The translations under genes were made by a program, and so were the position numbers. Below, piece by piece: positions 42,309-49,569 of a DNA stretch of 64,000 nucleotides (position 1 is the stretch's first letter; every line of letters begins with the position of its first letter). Where the stretch lies: positions 1 through 64,000 of the forward strand of contig CBDBIU010000003.1 of assembly GCA_965206025.1 (NCBI GenBank). The letters run 5' to 3'. The notes under the pieces are model-generated. The model had not been told where the DNA came from and made no database searches. It worked only from the letters and a program-made list of their open reading frames with translations. Source of the DNA: G963668345 sp965206025 (GTDB taxonomy: Bacteria; Acidobacteriota; Terriglobia; Bryobacterales; UBA6623).

Positions 42309-43637
42309 CACTGCTGTCCGGTTAAAAGTCGAATAGAATCAATTGGTTGGGGTCATAGGGGGATTCGTTTGGGGAGTCGGATGGCTGGAGTGCCTGTAAA
42401 AGGGGCATTTTTTCGAATTGCGTAACGCTGAGAATCTGTAGAATCTGGTAAAGACTCGCTTCCAGCCCGAGCCGTTTCCGGACGATGGCGATGAGCACGT
42501 AAATCGAGACAGCGATCCAGATCTGCGTCTTGACGGCGTTCTCGCTGGTGCCGTAAAACGAGTTGATTCGCAGATGTTGCTTGATCCACTTGAAGAACAA
42601 CTCAATCTGCCAACGCGACTTGTAGATGTGGGCGATGGTCAGCGCCGGGAGCGCGAAGTTGTTGGTCAGAAACTTCAGCCGCTTGTTCGTCCGGGCGTCG
42701 AAGTAACTGACCCTCCGCAACGGGTCGGGATAGGCTTGGGCCGATTCGATGGCAGCCAGTATGACGGTCTGATCCGAGCGCAAGCCCGTGGATTTGTCGA
42801 CGGGATGCGAGTAGCGCCGTTGGAGCAAGATGTTCTTCTTGGTTCGCACGACGAAGAACGACGAGCAGAGAGTGAACACGAAGAGGCGTTCGAAATCGAC
42901 GTAGGCCCGATCCATGACGTAGAACGCGCCGGCCTCCGGGCCGATCTCGTCGAGGATGTTGATGTCGTGCACTTTGCCTCCAGTAATGCGGATGAACGTG
43001 GGAATATTGCCGTGCAGATCCAGCAGCGTGTGCATCTTCACGGCGGCCTTTTGCTTGCGGAATCTCGCCCACGGAAACAGCGACAGGCAGAGGTCGATTG
43101 TTGTCGAGTCGAGAGCGTACAGAGTCTGGTCCAAGTCCACACCGATCGGGTCGTGGGCATATAACGGCCGTGCCATGCCAATCAAGACCTGCGCGAAGTC
43201 CGCGTAGATCCGCCAGTCGCGCGACTCGTTCGCATCGGCCAGTGTCGAGCGCGCTACCCTGCCGCGGAATCCCATGTGGTAGAGTTTGCCGTGCATCGAA
43301 CGCAGGCACGTCTCGATGTCGCGGAGGCTTGCCCGATAGGTCAGCTGGGCGAATGCCATCGCAAGAAACTGATCCCAGCAGGAGAAACTTTTCAGATAGG
43401 AATCGCCGCGGTAGCGCGATACACATTTCTGAAACTCTTTGCTCGGTAGGTGCTCGATCAGTTGGGAGAAAACCGTACGGCCAAGGTTCATCCCTCATTG
43501 TGCCGCGTCCGGATGCTCCGTTCAGGCGACCATTTGCGGCCTCGGGATTTCAAATCGTTCCCGAGCAAAACAGGCCATAAGACATTGAGCGGTCGAGACT
43601 TACCGTCCGATGGCGCGACTTTCCCCGGACAGCACTG
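42309..43637 (-). mobile_element. complete IS4-type insertion sequence, 1,329 bp
   Basis: Ends CACTGCTGTCCGG (42309) and, as complement at 43637, CAGTGCTGTCCGG: 13-bp inverted repeats with one mismatch, and similarity continuing through an AAAGTCG just inside. A 9-bp direct repeat GGTTGGGAT flanks it on both sides. It holds one intact transposase gene. Perfect target copies and an intact frame imply recent movement. Confidence 0.93.
42322..43491 (-). CDS. IS4-family transposase
   Basis: 389 aa, intact. N-terminal DUF4372-like region (FSQLIEHLPSKEFQKCVSRY, SCWDQFLAMAFAQLTYRASL), then the DDE domain: ALDSTTIDLCLSLFPWARFR (first Asp), FYVMDRAYVDFERLFV (second Asp) and the YREK signature in IYKSRWQIELFFKWIKQHL (Glu). 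It is cut-and-paste. Only 13 bp separate its stop from the element end. Confidence 0.95.
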   Translation of the reverse strand: MNLGRTVFSQLIEHLPSKEFQKCVSRYRGDSYLKSFSCWDQFLAMAFAQLTYRASLRDIETCLRSMHGKLYHMGFRGRVARSTLADANESRDWRIYADFAQVLIGMARPLYAHDPIGVDLDQTLYALDSTTIDLCLSLFPWARFRKQKAAVKMHTLLDLHGNIPTFIRITGGKVHDINILDEIGPEAGAFYVMDRAYVDFERLFVFTLCSSFFVVRTKKNILLQRRYSHPVDKSTGLRSDQTVILAAIESAQAYPDPLRRVSYFDARTNKRLKFLTNNFALPALTIAHIYKSRWQIELFFKWIKQHLRINSFYGTSENAVKTQIWIAVSIYVLIAIVRKRLGLEASLYQILQILSVTQFEKMPLLQALQPSDSPNESPYDPNQLILFDF

Positions 43638-43646
43638 GGTTGGGAT
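43638..43646 (+). repeat. 9-bp target duplication, right copy
   Basis: GGTTGGGAT directly after the IS end; encodes (minus strand) the YPN codons shared by both halves of the interrupted gene. Confidence 0.9.
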
Positions 43647-43743
43647 AATCCTGAAGCGGCAGGATTTCAATAACAAAAAAAGGCGCCAGAAGAACCGCGC
43701 TCGCCGCGATGAGCAGCGCAAAGTAGGTTCGCCGCGATGACAT

Positions 43744-44189
43744 AAGGACCTGCCGGTCAGGTGGAATCAGATCCTGTAGGAATTATGGAGTGACCTGTCG
43801 AAACCTCGAGAGGGCGGGTGAGGCTTTCGAGAGCAATGCGAAAGAGGAAGCAGCCCCGAGGCCGTGCGGCGGCTGGTGGCGCGGCTCGATGGGCTGGGAG
43901 AGCAGCTGACGTATCGCCCATCTTGGGAATGCTCAACTCCGGTGGTCGTTCGCCTGAATCGCGTCGCTTCGGCCGCAGCCCGATCCGGGCCCCGTGTTCC
44001 GGCTGCGACGCGATCGCCGCGGGTTGTTATCGAGATTCAGCCCAAACGCCGGCGAGGTGACCAGCTCCACCAGCAGCCCACGCGCAGCGTGCACAAGCCG
44101 CTACACTAGTGTATTCACCGATGGGACGAGCATCACCGCATCCGGCTTGCCGGCGGGCGACCGTCCGTGTCACCTGAAGCGGAAGGCCC
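43744..44189. other. 446-bp gene-free region
   Basis: Contains a decayed IS110 fragment (43920-44105), upstream leader of the split membrane-protein gene (divergent), and ~85 bp before the TTG start of the PQQ dehydrogenase. No other gene is visible. Confidence 0.5.
43920..44105 (-). pseudogene. IS110 transposase fragment
   Basis: Matches 36461-36625 of the IS110-family copy at about 80-85% by eye: AATGCTCAACTCCGG, GAATCGCGTCGCTT, GGGCCGCAG, CGGCTGCGACGC, ATCGCCGCGGGTTGTT, GATTCAGC and CGAGGTGACC-type blocks. It corresponds to the centre of the Transposase_20 domain (NLDNNPRR region). No start, catalytic domain or intact frame remains. Confidence 0.75.
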
Positions 44190-45890
44190 TTGAACGGTAA
44201 ACGGGGATATCAGTTGTTCACACGCGCTTGTGTCCGGAAGATACTGCCGCTAACGCTGGCAGCCGCCATGTTGACCTCGGCGGCCGAGGTGACCCCTGAG
44301 CGTCTTGAGAACGCGGAGAAAGAACCCCACAACTGGCTGACCTACGGCGGCACGTACAAGGCCTGGCGCTACAGTCCTCTCGACCAGATCAACCGCGGCA
44401 ACGTCAGAAAGCTGGCCCCTGTTTGGGCGCTCCAGGTGGGCGAGCTCAAGGGCGGACTCCAGTCAACGCCGCTTGTCGCCGACAGCGTGATGTACCTCAT
44501 AGGCCCCTGGAACAGAATCTTTGCCCTCGATGCGGCCACCGGGGAAGAAATCTGGCACTACTACTACCCCAGACCGAAAAACGTCACCTTCTATGGCACC
44601 TGGAATCGGGGCCTCGCCATCGGTCACGGACTCGTTTTCATAGGCACGATGGACAACCATCTCCTCGCGCTCGACGCCAAACAGGGCCGCGAAGTCTGGA
44701 AGGTGGAAATCGAAGACGCCGACCAGTGCGGCTGCAACATCACCGGGGCTCCGCTCGTTGTGAAAGATATGGTCGTCACCGGAGTCTCGGGCGGGGACTC
44801 GGCGCACCGCGGTTACCTCGACGCCTACGACGTCAAGACCGGCCGGCGCGCTTGGCGCTTCTGGACGATCCCAGGCCCCGGCGAACCCGGCCACGAAACT
44901 TGGGAAGGCGATAGCTGGCGCTACGGCGGCGCGGGGACTTGGCTCACCGGATCCTACGATCCCGAATTGGACTTATTGTATTGGACCGTCGGCAACCCCA
45001 CCCCTGACATGTACGGCGACGACCGCGAGGGAGATAACCTTTACACCAATTCCGTCATCGCCCTCGACCCCGATAGCGGCGAGCTGAGCTGGCACTACCA
45101 GGAGATTCCCCATGAAGTCTGGGACTTCGACTCCGCGTACGAGTCGATCCTCGTCGATCTCGATTACAAGGGACGCACCAGGAAGCTGCTCGTCAACCCC
45201 AGTAAGAGCGGTTTCACCTGGGTGCTCGACCGCACGAATGGCGAGTTCCTCAATGCCTGGTCCCTGGTCGACAATTACAACTGGATCGAGCGCATCGACG
45301 AGCAAGGCAACCTGATCGGGCGGCTGGAGCCGGAAGTCGGAAAGGGAAAGTTCATCTGCCCTTCGATGGCCGGAGGACGGGGCTGGAATCACGGCGCCTA
45401 CAGTCCGAAGACGGGGTGGTTTTATTCGACGGGCAACGAGTGGTGCAATATCCTCAGGGCGCGGCCGGAGGAACCTCGGCCGGGCGAAGTGTTCATGGGC
45501 GGCGAAGCCGAAGCGCGTCCGCCGCCGGACGGCAAGCCCAGCGCTCATCTCGGCGCCTACGACCCGATCACGGGGAAACGCCAGTGGACTTATCGGCCGA
45601 AGTACCCCTTGGCGGACTCGCAACTCGTCACCGGATCGAACCTGCTCTTCACCGGCGACTACGAAGGCCGTTTCAACGCCTTCGACGCCACAACGGGTAA
45701 GAAGCTGTGGTCTTTCCGCACCGGGGCGGCCCACCGCGCCGGCCCGATCACCTACGCGGTCGACGGCCGACAATACGTCGCCGCGCCCAGTGGCTCGTCG
45801 GGGGCCAGTATGGCCGCGCTGTGGCCGGAGTTGAAGGATTCTCCGGCCGGAAGCACGCTGTTTGTTTTTGCGCTACCGGAGTCGAAATAG
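44190..45890 (+). CDS. PQQ-dependent alcohol dehydrogenase (quinoprotein)
   Basis: 566 aa, TTG start after GGAAGG; signal peptide KILPLTLAAAMLTSAAE. Eight-bladed propeller with repeating outer strands (GEEIWHYYYP, GREVWKVEIED, GRRAWRFWTIPG, GKRQWTYRPK, GKKLWSFRTGAAHRAGP). The substrate-site segment is EPGHETWEGDSWRYGGAGTW. The catalytic loop is EIPHEVWDFDSAYES: the presumed catalytic Asp is followed at +2 by a second Asp, as in lanthanide-dependent enzymes (XoxF, PedH). The vicinal Cys-Cys of methanol dehydrogenases is replaced by CGC. Periplasmic; electrons probably pass to the cytochrome c encoded 3 bp downstream. Confidence 0.85.
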   Translation: MNGKRGYQLFTRACVRKILPLTLAAAMLTSAAEVTPERLENAEKEPHNWLTYGGTYKAWRYSPLDQINRGNVRKLAPVWALQVGELKGGLQSTPLVADSVMYLIGPWNRIFALDAATGEEIWHYYYPRPKNVTFYGTWNRGLAIGHGLVFIGTMDNHLLALDAKQGREVWKVEIEDADQCGCNITGAPLVVKDMVVTGVSGGDSAHRGYLDAYDVKTGRRAWRFWTIPGPGEPGHETWEGDSWRYGGAGTWLTGSYDPELDLLYWTVGNPTPDMYGDDREGDNLYTNSVIALDPDSGELSWHYQEIPHEVWDFDSAYESILVDLDYKGRTRKLLVNPSKSGFTWVLDRTNGEFLNAWSLVDNYNWIERIDEQGNLIGRLEPEVGKGKFICPSMAGGRGWNHGAYSPKTGWFYSTGNEWCNILRARPEEPRPGEVFMGGEAEARPPPDGKPSAHLGAYDPITGKRQWTYRPKYPLADSQLVTGSNLLFTGDYEGRFNAFDATTGKKLWSFRTGAAHRAGPITYAVDGRQYVAAPSGSSGASMAALWPELKDSPAGSTLFVFALPESK

Positions 45891-45892
45891 CC

Positions 45893-46750
45893 ATGTTTCG
45901 GCGAATTTCCGAACAACGCGTTTTTTGGGCATCCGCCGTCGCCCTGTCGTTGATCTTCTTTGTGGCCCGTCTCGGCGCCCAAAGCCAGACCGTCGATCTG
46001 AAGGACGCTGAACTCGTGAAACAAGGCAGCGACCTCTACTCGAAGTCCTGTGCCGTCGGTTACTGCCACGGCTTGGAGGGCCGGACTTTCGGGGCTCCGC
46101 AATTGCGCGAGCGCGATTGGGACCCCCGGCAACTGAGCGAAACCATCAACAACGGGGTGCCGGGCACCACCATGCCCGCGTTCCGGGGAGTTCTGGCCGA
46201 CAGCGAAATCTGGACCGTCGTGGCTTACATCATGACCCTCTCGACCACCGAGCTGTCGGCGTCCGACGCCGTAGTGGAAATCGGAGCCTCGACCAAAGTC
46301 CGACTGCCGCTCTCGGAAAAGGAAAAGCTCGGATTTGATCTGTTCTTCGATCTGCACAACGCCAAGCGCTGCAGCGTCTGCCATCTGCTCGGGGAATGGG
46401 GTTCGGCCATCGGCCCCGACCTGGCGCACGAAGCCGAAGAACATTCGGCGGAAGAGCTGCTGAAGGACATCGTCGAGCCCGAAGCCGGCATCGCCGGCGG
46501 GTTCGAGCGGACGATCGTCCTAACCCAACAGGGCGAGCAGATAGCGGGGATAAAAAAAGAGCAGACCGATGAGTTTATCCGCATCTACGACACGACAACC
46601 TTTCCGGTGCCGCTTCGAACCTTCTACAAAGAAGAAATCAAGAGCGTAAGCACCGAGAAAAAATCCACAATGCCCTCCGGTTACGAGGACATGTACTCCC
46701 CCGCAGAGCTGGACGCGATTGTCGCCTACCTAAAATCAGGGAAGTTCTGA
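45893..46750 (+). CDS. diheme cytochrome c, partner of the PQQ dehydrogenase
   Basis: 285 aa from an ATG 3 bp after the dehydrogenase stop; the longer frame from 45707 is inside that gene. Signal peptide VFWASAVALSLIFFVARLGAQ. Two heme sites: SKSCAVGYCHGLEG, with four rather than two residues between the cysteines (CX4CH), and KRCSVCHLLGEWGSAIGPDL, a normal CXXCH. A Met ligand for heme 1 is likely in GTTMPAFRG. The second half resembles heme-containing c domains in which DIVEPEAGI and FERTIVLTQQGEQIAGI follow. Likely accepts electrons from the quinoprotein and passes them to the respiratory chain. Confidence 0.85.
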   Translation: MFRRISEQRVFWASAVALSLIFFVARLGAQSQTVDLKDAELVKQGSDLYSKSCAVGYCHGLEGRTFGAPQLRERDWDPRQLSETINNGVPGTTMPAFRGVLADSEIWTVVAYIMTLSTTELSASDAVVEIGASTKVRLPLSEKEKLGFDLFFDLHNAKRCSVCHLLGEWGSAIGPDLAHEAEEHSAEELLKDIVEPEAGIAGGFERTIVLTQQGEQIAGIKKEQTDEFIRIYDTTTFPVPLRTFYKEEIKSVSTEKKSTMPSGYEDMYSPAELDAIVAYLKSGKF

Positions 46751-47108
46751 AAAGGCTGAATCGGGTCCTGGAACGTCCCGCCTGACGACCGAGGCGCGCC
46801 ATAGGCCCGTCATTACTGCGTCGCGCTTGCTCGCCGCGTTCAACGGACTGTTCGCTCAGTTGCTTTCTCTCGCACACCCTCGCGACGGGCAAAAACGTGG
46901 GGCCGCGGGTGGGAAATCGGGGCGTCGAGGGGGAGAGTTGGAGGGATGGCTGGGAAATCGCCGGGAGCAACGGATCAATTTCATCAAGCAGGGAGGAACA
47001 GTTCTTGCTAAATCTCGACACCGAGCCGTGCGTATTTTCATGCCGCGAAAGCCTTGAGCTTCAGGGGCCGGCGGTGTACAATTGCGCTGACAGGAGACCA
47101 AATTCGAA
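46751..47108. other. gene-free region with a family A left arm
   Basis: 358 bp. The repeat at 46781-46860 is followed by ~250 bp without recognisable signals. A possible promoter for the small lipoprotein gene should lie near 47060-47100, where TACAATTGC is the only AT-rich box. Confidence 0.4.
46781..46860 (+). repeat. family A left-arm fragment
   Basis: CCTGACGACCGAGGCGCGCC, ATAGGCCCGTCATTACTGCG and GCGCTTGCTCGCCGCGTTCA align with 54021-54090. The outermost terminus is missing. Confidence 0.7.
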
Positions 47109-47438
47109 ATGCCGAAAAAATCGAAAGTGCGAAAACTAACTTTGTTTATCCCCTTGTTGTTCCTTTTTTTGATCGGTTGCGAGTCGGTGCCTGAGGCGCC
47201 TAAGGCCCCCGCGGCGCCTGAGGTGTCTGAGCGTGTATGCAGCTTGGATCAGTCGAGCATGCATATCATTAAGTGCTGGGGGAGCTGTCCTAACGCCGAC
47301 TCCGTTTGTCGACTTCGTTGGAGAGCGAAGGGTTCCGAAGACGAGTGGGAAACGGATCACAGCGATTATCGGAACCGGGACGCCGAGCGTGACGCGGAGC
47401 TCGAGTATTCCTGTTTTTGTGAGATTCCCGCTGCCTAG
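47109..47438 (+). CDS. small lipoprotein, function unknown
   Basis: 109 aa. Basic N-terminus, hydrophobic stretch TLFIPLLFLFLIGCESV with a lipobox (LIGC), so probably anchored in the envelope after cysteine lipidation. A Pro/Ala linker (PEAPKAPAAPE) leads to a small domain with six further cysteines (VCSLDQ, IKCWGSCPNADSVCRLRW, YSCFCEIP), suggestive of disulfides or metal binding. I do not recognise the family. Confidence 0.6.
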   Translation: MPKKSKVRKLTLFIPLLFLFLIGCESVPEAPKAPAAPEVSERVCSLDQSSMHIIKCWGSCPNADSVCRLRWRAKGSEDEWETDHSDYRNRDAERDAELEYSCFCEIPAA

Positions 47439-47805
47439 CGTGGGGATCGAAGAGACCCGCGGCGGTTTCAGAAGCGTGGGGCGCTGTCGGATCAATGAGC
47501 CGGCACGGCGTCCAATTGTTTTTTCGGGGCCGCCCCGCGGATCATCAGCGACAGGATGCCCCACAGGCATGCGGGATCCTCGTGACACCCGGTCACGCTA
47601 GAAGGTTCGACGAAAGGGCGTCAACGTCGGATGGTGTCGACAAGTAATTTTCCATTGAGCAATCTAACATTCAGAGGCTAGCAACGCGTCGCCGAGCTGG
47701 CCCAATCGAGTCCCATCAGGCCGCTAACGAGAATCTGGGCCGATAGCGAGTGACATGGCTTGTTCTCACTAGCTATCCGGCGGCGGTACAATCTCTGCCA
47801 AGACA

Positions 47806-47949
47806 TTATTTCCTGATCGCTTCCGTTTTGTATGCGTCGAGGAGTGCTTCCACTGCTTTTTGCTTCTCCATGAATGCGCTGTAAAGCGCTTGGTATTCTG
47901 GCTCTTCCGGGTTTTTAGTGGGTGGCCAACGGGTAGCCGGCTCCTCCAT
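47806..47949 (-). CDS. possible 47-aa protein or gene remnant
   Basis: An ATG at 47949 after GGCAGG opens a short frame with protein-like composition (PTKNPEEPEYQALYSAFMEK then QKAVEALLDAYKTEAIRK), predicted helical. It may be a small gene or the tail of a degraded one. No similarity is known to me. Confidence 0.2.
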   Translation of the reverse strand: MEEPATRWPPTKNPEEPEYQALYSAFMEKQKAVEALLDAYKTEAIRK

Positions 47950-48062
47950 CCTGCCGACCCGACGTCGCCCGCAGTCACATCGGAGCCCAAAAGGCGGCCA
48001 AGAAATCCCCAAATACCCTACACGCCAGTCCGGTCGTGGGCAACTCGTAAAGGGAATAAGAC

Positions 48063-48197
48063 ACTGATAAACAGGGAGTTATCTCTTTGAGTATGGCCAC
48101 TGGATGACAGTTGTGGATCTGCATTTCACAGCCTTCGGGAGACTGTACGACTACCTGCCAGCAGCCTTGCTCTACTCGTAACCCTTTGTTTATCAGT
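48063..48197 (+). repeat. 135-bp unit with 19-bp inverted ends
   Basis: Left ACTGATAAACAGGGAGTTA (48063-48081); right, as complement, ACTGATAAACAAAGGGTTA (48179-48197); 16 of 19 positions match. No second copy seen in the window. Confidence 0.6.
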
Positions 48198-48320
48198 AAT
48201 TCTTTTTGGCCAACGCAGTCGCCGCCCGGCCTTGGGGGCCGTAGAGTTGTCACGAAGCCCTTGAATGGCACCGAAGCAGGCTCCGGGAGGTCGGCCTCAC
48301 AGTGGCGAGGGATCCGTCAC

Positions 48321-48845
48321 TCACCGCCGCCAGCCACTAAAATCCCAGAAGAGCCGGTATTCTTTGCTTTTCAACAATGTATTGTGAAAGTACTCTCGAA
48401 AGCTCCCCCAGTCCCGTTGATCGTCGTTGCTCTTCCTCAGCGCCGCAACCTTCACGTCCAGTGCCGCGTAGCCGGGATCGGCTTCTCGGAGGGTCTGCGT
48501 ATCTTCATCCGACCAGTCATAATTGATGAATTGAGACAGGCCCTCGGTGAGCACAATGCGCGAGGGATCCTCAGCCATCAGGTACTCAAACTTGGACGTC
48601 CCGCGCTCAAGATAGGCCACTTGCAGGTCTCTCTGGGCCTTGGCGATCGCTTCAAACTCCGGCCGTTGCTCGACCGCTAATTCCGCCAACCCAATCTGCC
48701 ACTCGCGTTGCGCGGCGGCGTACGCGGCCTGGGCCTTCCTGGCGGTCTCAGCAAAGTCGGCGGCGGTAGCTGGAGAGATCACAAGAAAAGCTAAAACACG
48801 TATGCTGATCCGTGTCTGAACGTTAAGACAGCTCATCCATCCCAC
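48321..48845 (-). CDS. exported hypothetical protein
   Basis: 174 aa. Signal-like N-terminus (ISIRVLAFLVISPATAADF), then a helical, Ala/Gln/Glu-rich stretch (ARKAQAAYAAAQREWQIGLA ... AIAKAQRDLQVAYLER), probably coiled coil. The C-terminal part is compact and aromatic-rich (GLSQFINYDWSDEDTQTLRE; SFREYFHNTLLKSKEYRLFW). I do not recognise a family. Alternative ATG at 48836. No operon partner; both flanks are repeat-filled spacer. Confidence 0.55.
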   Translation of the reverse strand: MGWMSCLNVQTRISIRVLAFLVISPATAADFAETARKAQAAYAAAQREWQIGLAELAVEQRPEFEAIAKAQRDLQVAYLERGTSKFEYLMAEDPSRIVLTEGLSQFINYDWSDEDTQTLREADPGYAALDVKVAALRKSNDDQRDWGSFREYFHNTLLKSKEYRLFWDFSGWRR

Positions 48846-48995
48846 AACCTTTCACCTCACAACTCCCCTCCGCAATCCGGATCTCCGTGGACTCACTATG
48901 GAGAGGATACCTCACGCCTTCTGCCCAGAGTTGGCCCGAGTTGGTTGATTCCGGCCAAATCAGCGCCTCTGGCGGGTTTTTTGCGAGACCCGTAG

Positions 48996-49021
48996 CGCGG
49001 ATCTCGCCTTTGAGATCCGCG
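48996..49021 (+). repeat. GGATCTC/GAGATCC hairpin 1
   Basis: CGCGGATCTC-GCCTTT-GAGATCCGCG: perfect 10-bp stem followed by GCCTTTC. A second version occurs at 49342-49361. Confidence 0.6.
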
Positions 49022-49257
49022 GCCTTTCTCCCGCCGACCACGCACAACGCCAGCCGTCGTCGTGACAACCCCGTCGGAAATAATCGAACTGACCGTATGA
49101 CGCCGTGCCTCCCACTATGTCACTTCAGGCCAAGTTGTTCATTCAAAATATCTTAACGCCGTTAACAGCACTGTCGCCTGAGGCTGGCTGGGTACAATAT
49201 GATTGGGTGCCGAAGCACTCCGGGCCGATTCGCGCGCGGGTGAGGCCAGGGCGATGA

Positions 49258-49296
49258 ACCAACGGAGAAGAGAAAACTACCAAACGAAGCCAATCG
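49258..49296 (-). repeat. dispersed repeat E, copy 3
   Basis: On the minus strand GATTGGCTTCGTTTGGTAGT then TTTCTCTTCTCCGTTGG, matching the core at 13306 and 13553. Confidence 0.55.
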
Positions 49297-49341
49297 TGAG
49301 CAACCCATAAAGAATCAGTAGCTTGCGGCCAGTTCTTAACA

Positions 49342-49361
49342 GGATCTCGATCTTGAGATCC
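49342..49361 (+). repeat. GGATCTC/GAGATCC hairpin 2
   Basis: GGATCTC-GATCTT-GAGATCC followed by GTGGCCTTTGG; same design as 48996-49021, which is followed by GCGGCCTTTC. Confidence 0.55.
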
Positions 49362-49373
49362 GTGGCCTTTGGC

Positions 49374-49424
49374 TGTGGCGCACGCATTCTTGCGTGCCGT
49401 GTCGCCATTCGTGGCGACATCTGG
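49374..49424 (+). repeat. repeat F, left part
   Basis: TGTGGCGCACGCATTCTTGC, GTGCCGTGTCGCCATTCGTG and GCGACATCT match 59340-59389 with about five differences. Confidence 0.65.
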
Positions 49425-49473
49425 TCCCTGGCGGGGGGCACTCTCAGCGTGCGGCAGTCGAGTTTCGGATGGG

Positions 49474-49515
49474 GAGCAACGGGACCAAGAAAATGACCAA
49501 ACGAACCCAATTCCT
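49474..49515 (-). repeat. dispersed repeat E, copy 4
   Basis: On the minus strand GGAATTGGGTTCGTTTGGTC then ATTTTCTTGGTCCCGTTGCT; resembles both 13553 (core) and 13306 (CCGTTGCTC tail). Confidence 0.55.
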
Positions 49516-49569
49516 AATAACTTCCATAAATTCAGTATTTTACAAGAGGATGCGGGGGCCGGCGTTGAA

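Larger units (their letters stand above)
40888..43743 (-). pseudogene. polytopic membrane protein gene split by an IS4-type element
   Basis: The N-terminal 35 codons (43743-43638; MSSRRTYFALLIAASAVLLA ... ILPLQDYPN) are separated from the rest (42299-40888) by a 1,329-bp element. Removing it with one 9-bp target copy gives exactly 506 codons in frame and a continuous LPLQDYPNHLARIHTLSHLE. The 505-aa product has ~10 membrane helices and a soluble C-terminal domain, resembling integral-membrane glycosyltransferase/mannosyltransferase-like proteins of unknown function. The distal part still has an open frame from a TTG at 42210, but it lacks the conserved N-terminal segment. Confidence 0.85.
47439..48320. 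other. 882-bp region with little or no coding content
   Basis: No open frame here is convincing, apart from a very short minus-strand candidate (47806-47949). A 135-bp inverted-repeat unit lies at 48063-48197. The remainder shows no family-like sequence, RNA gene or clear terminator. Confidence 0.5.
48846..49569. other. 724-bp gene-free region with several repeats
   Basis: Two hairpins of the GGATCTC/GAGATCC type (48996-49021, 49342-49361), two inverted copies of repeat E (49258-49296, 49474-49515) and the left part of repeat F (49374-49424) are interspersed. No gene. Confidence 0.6.
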
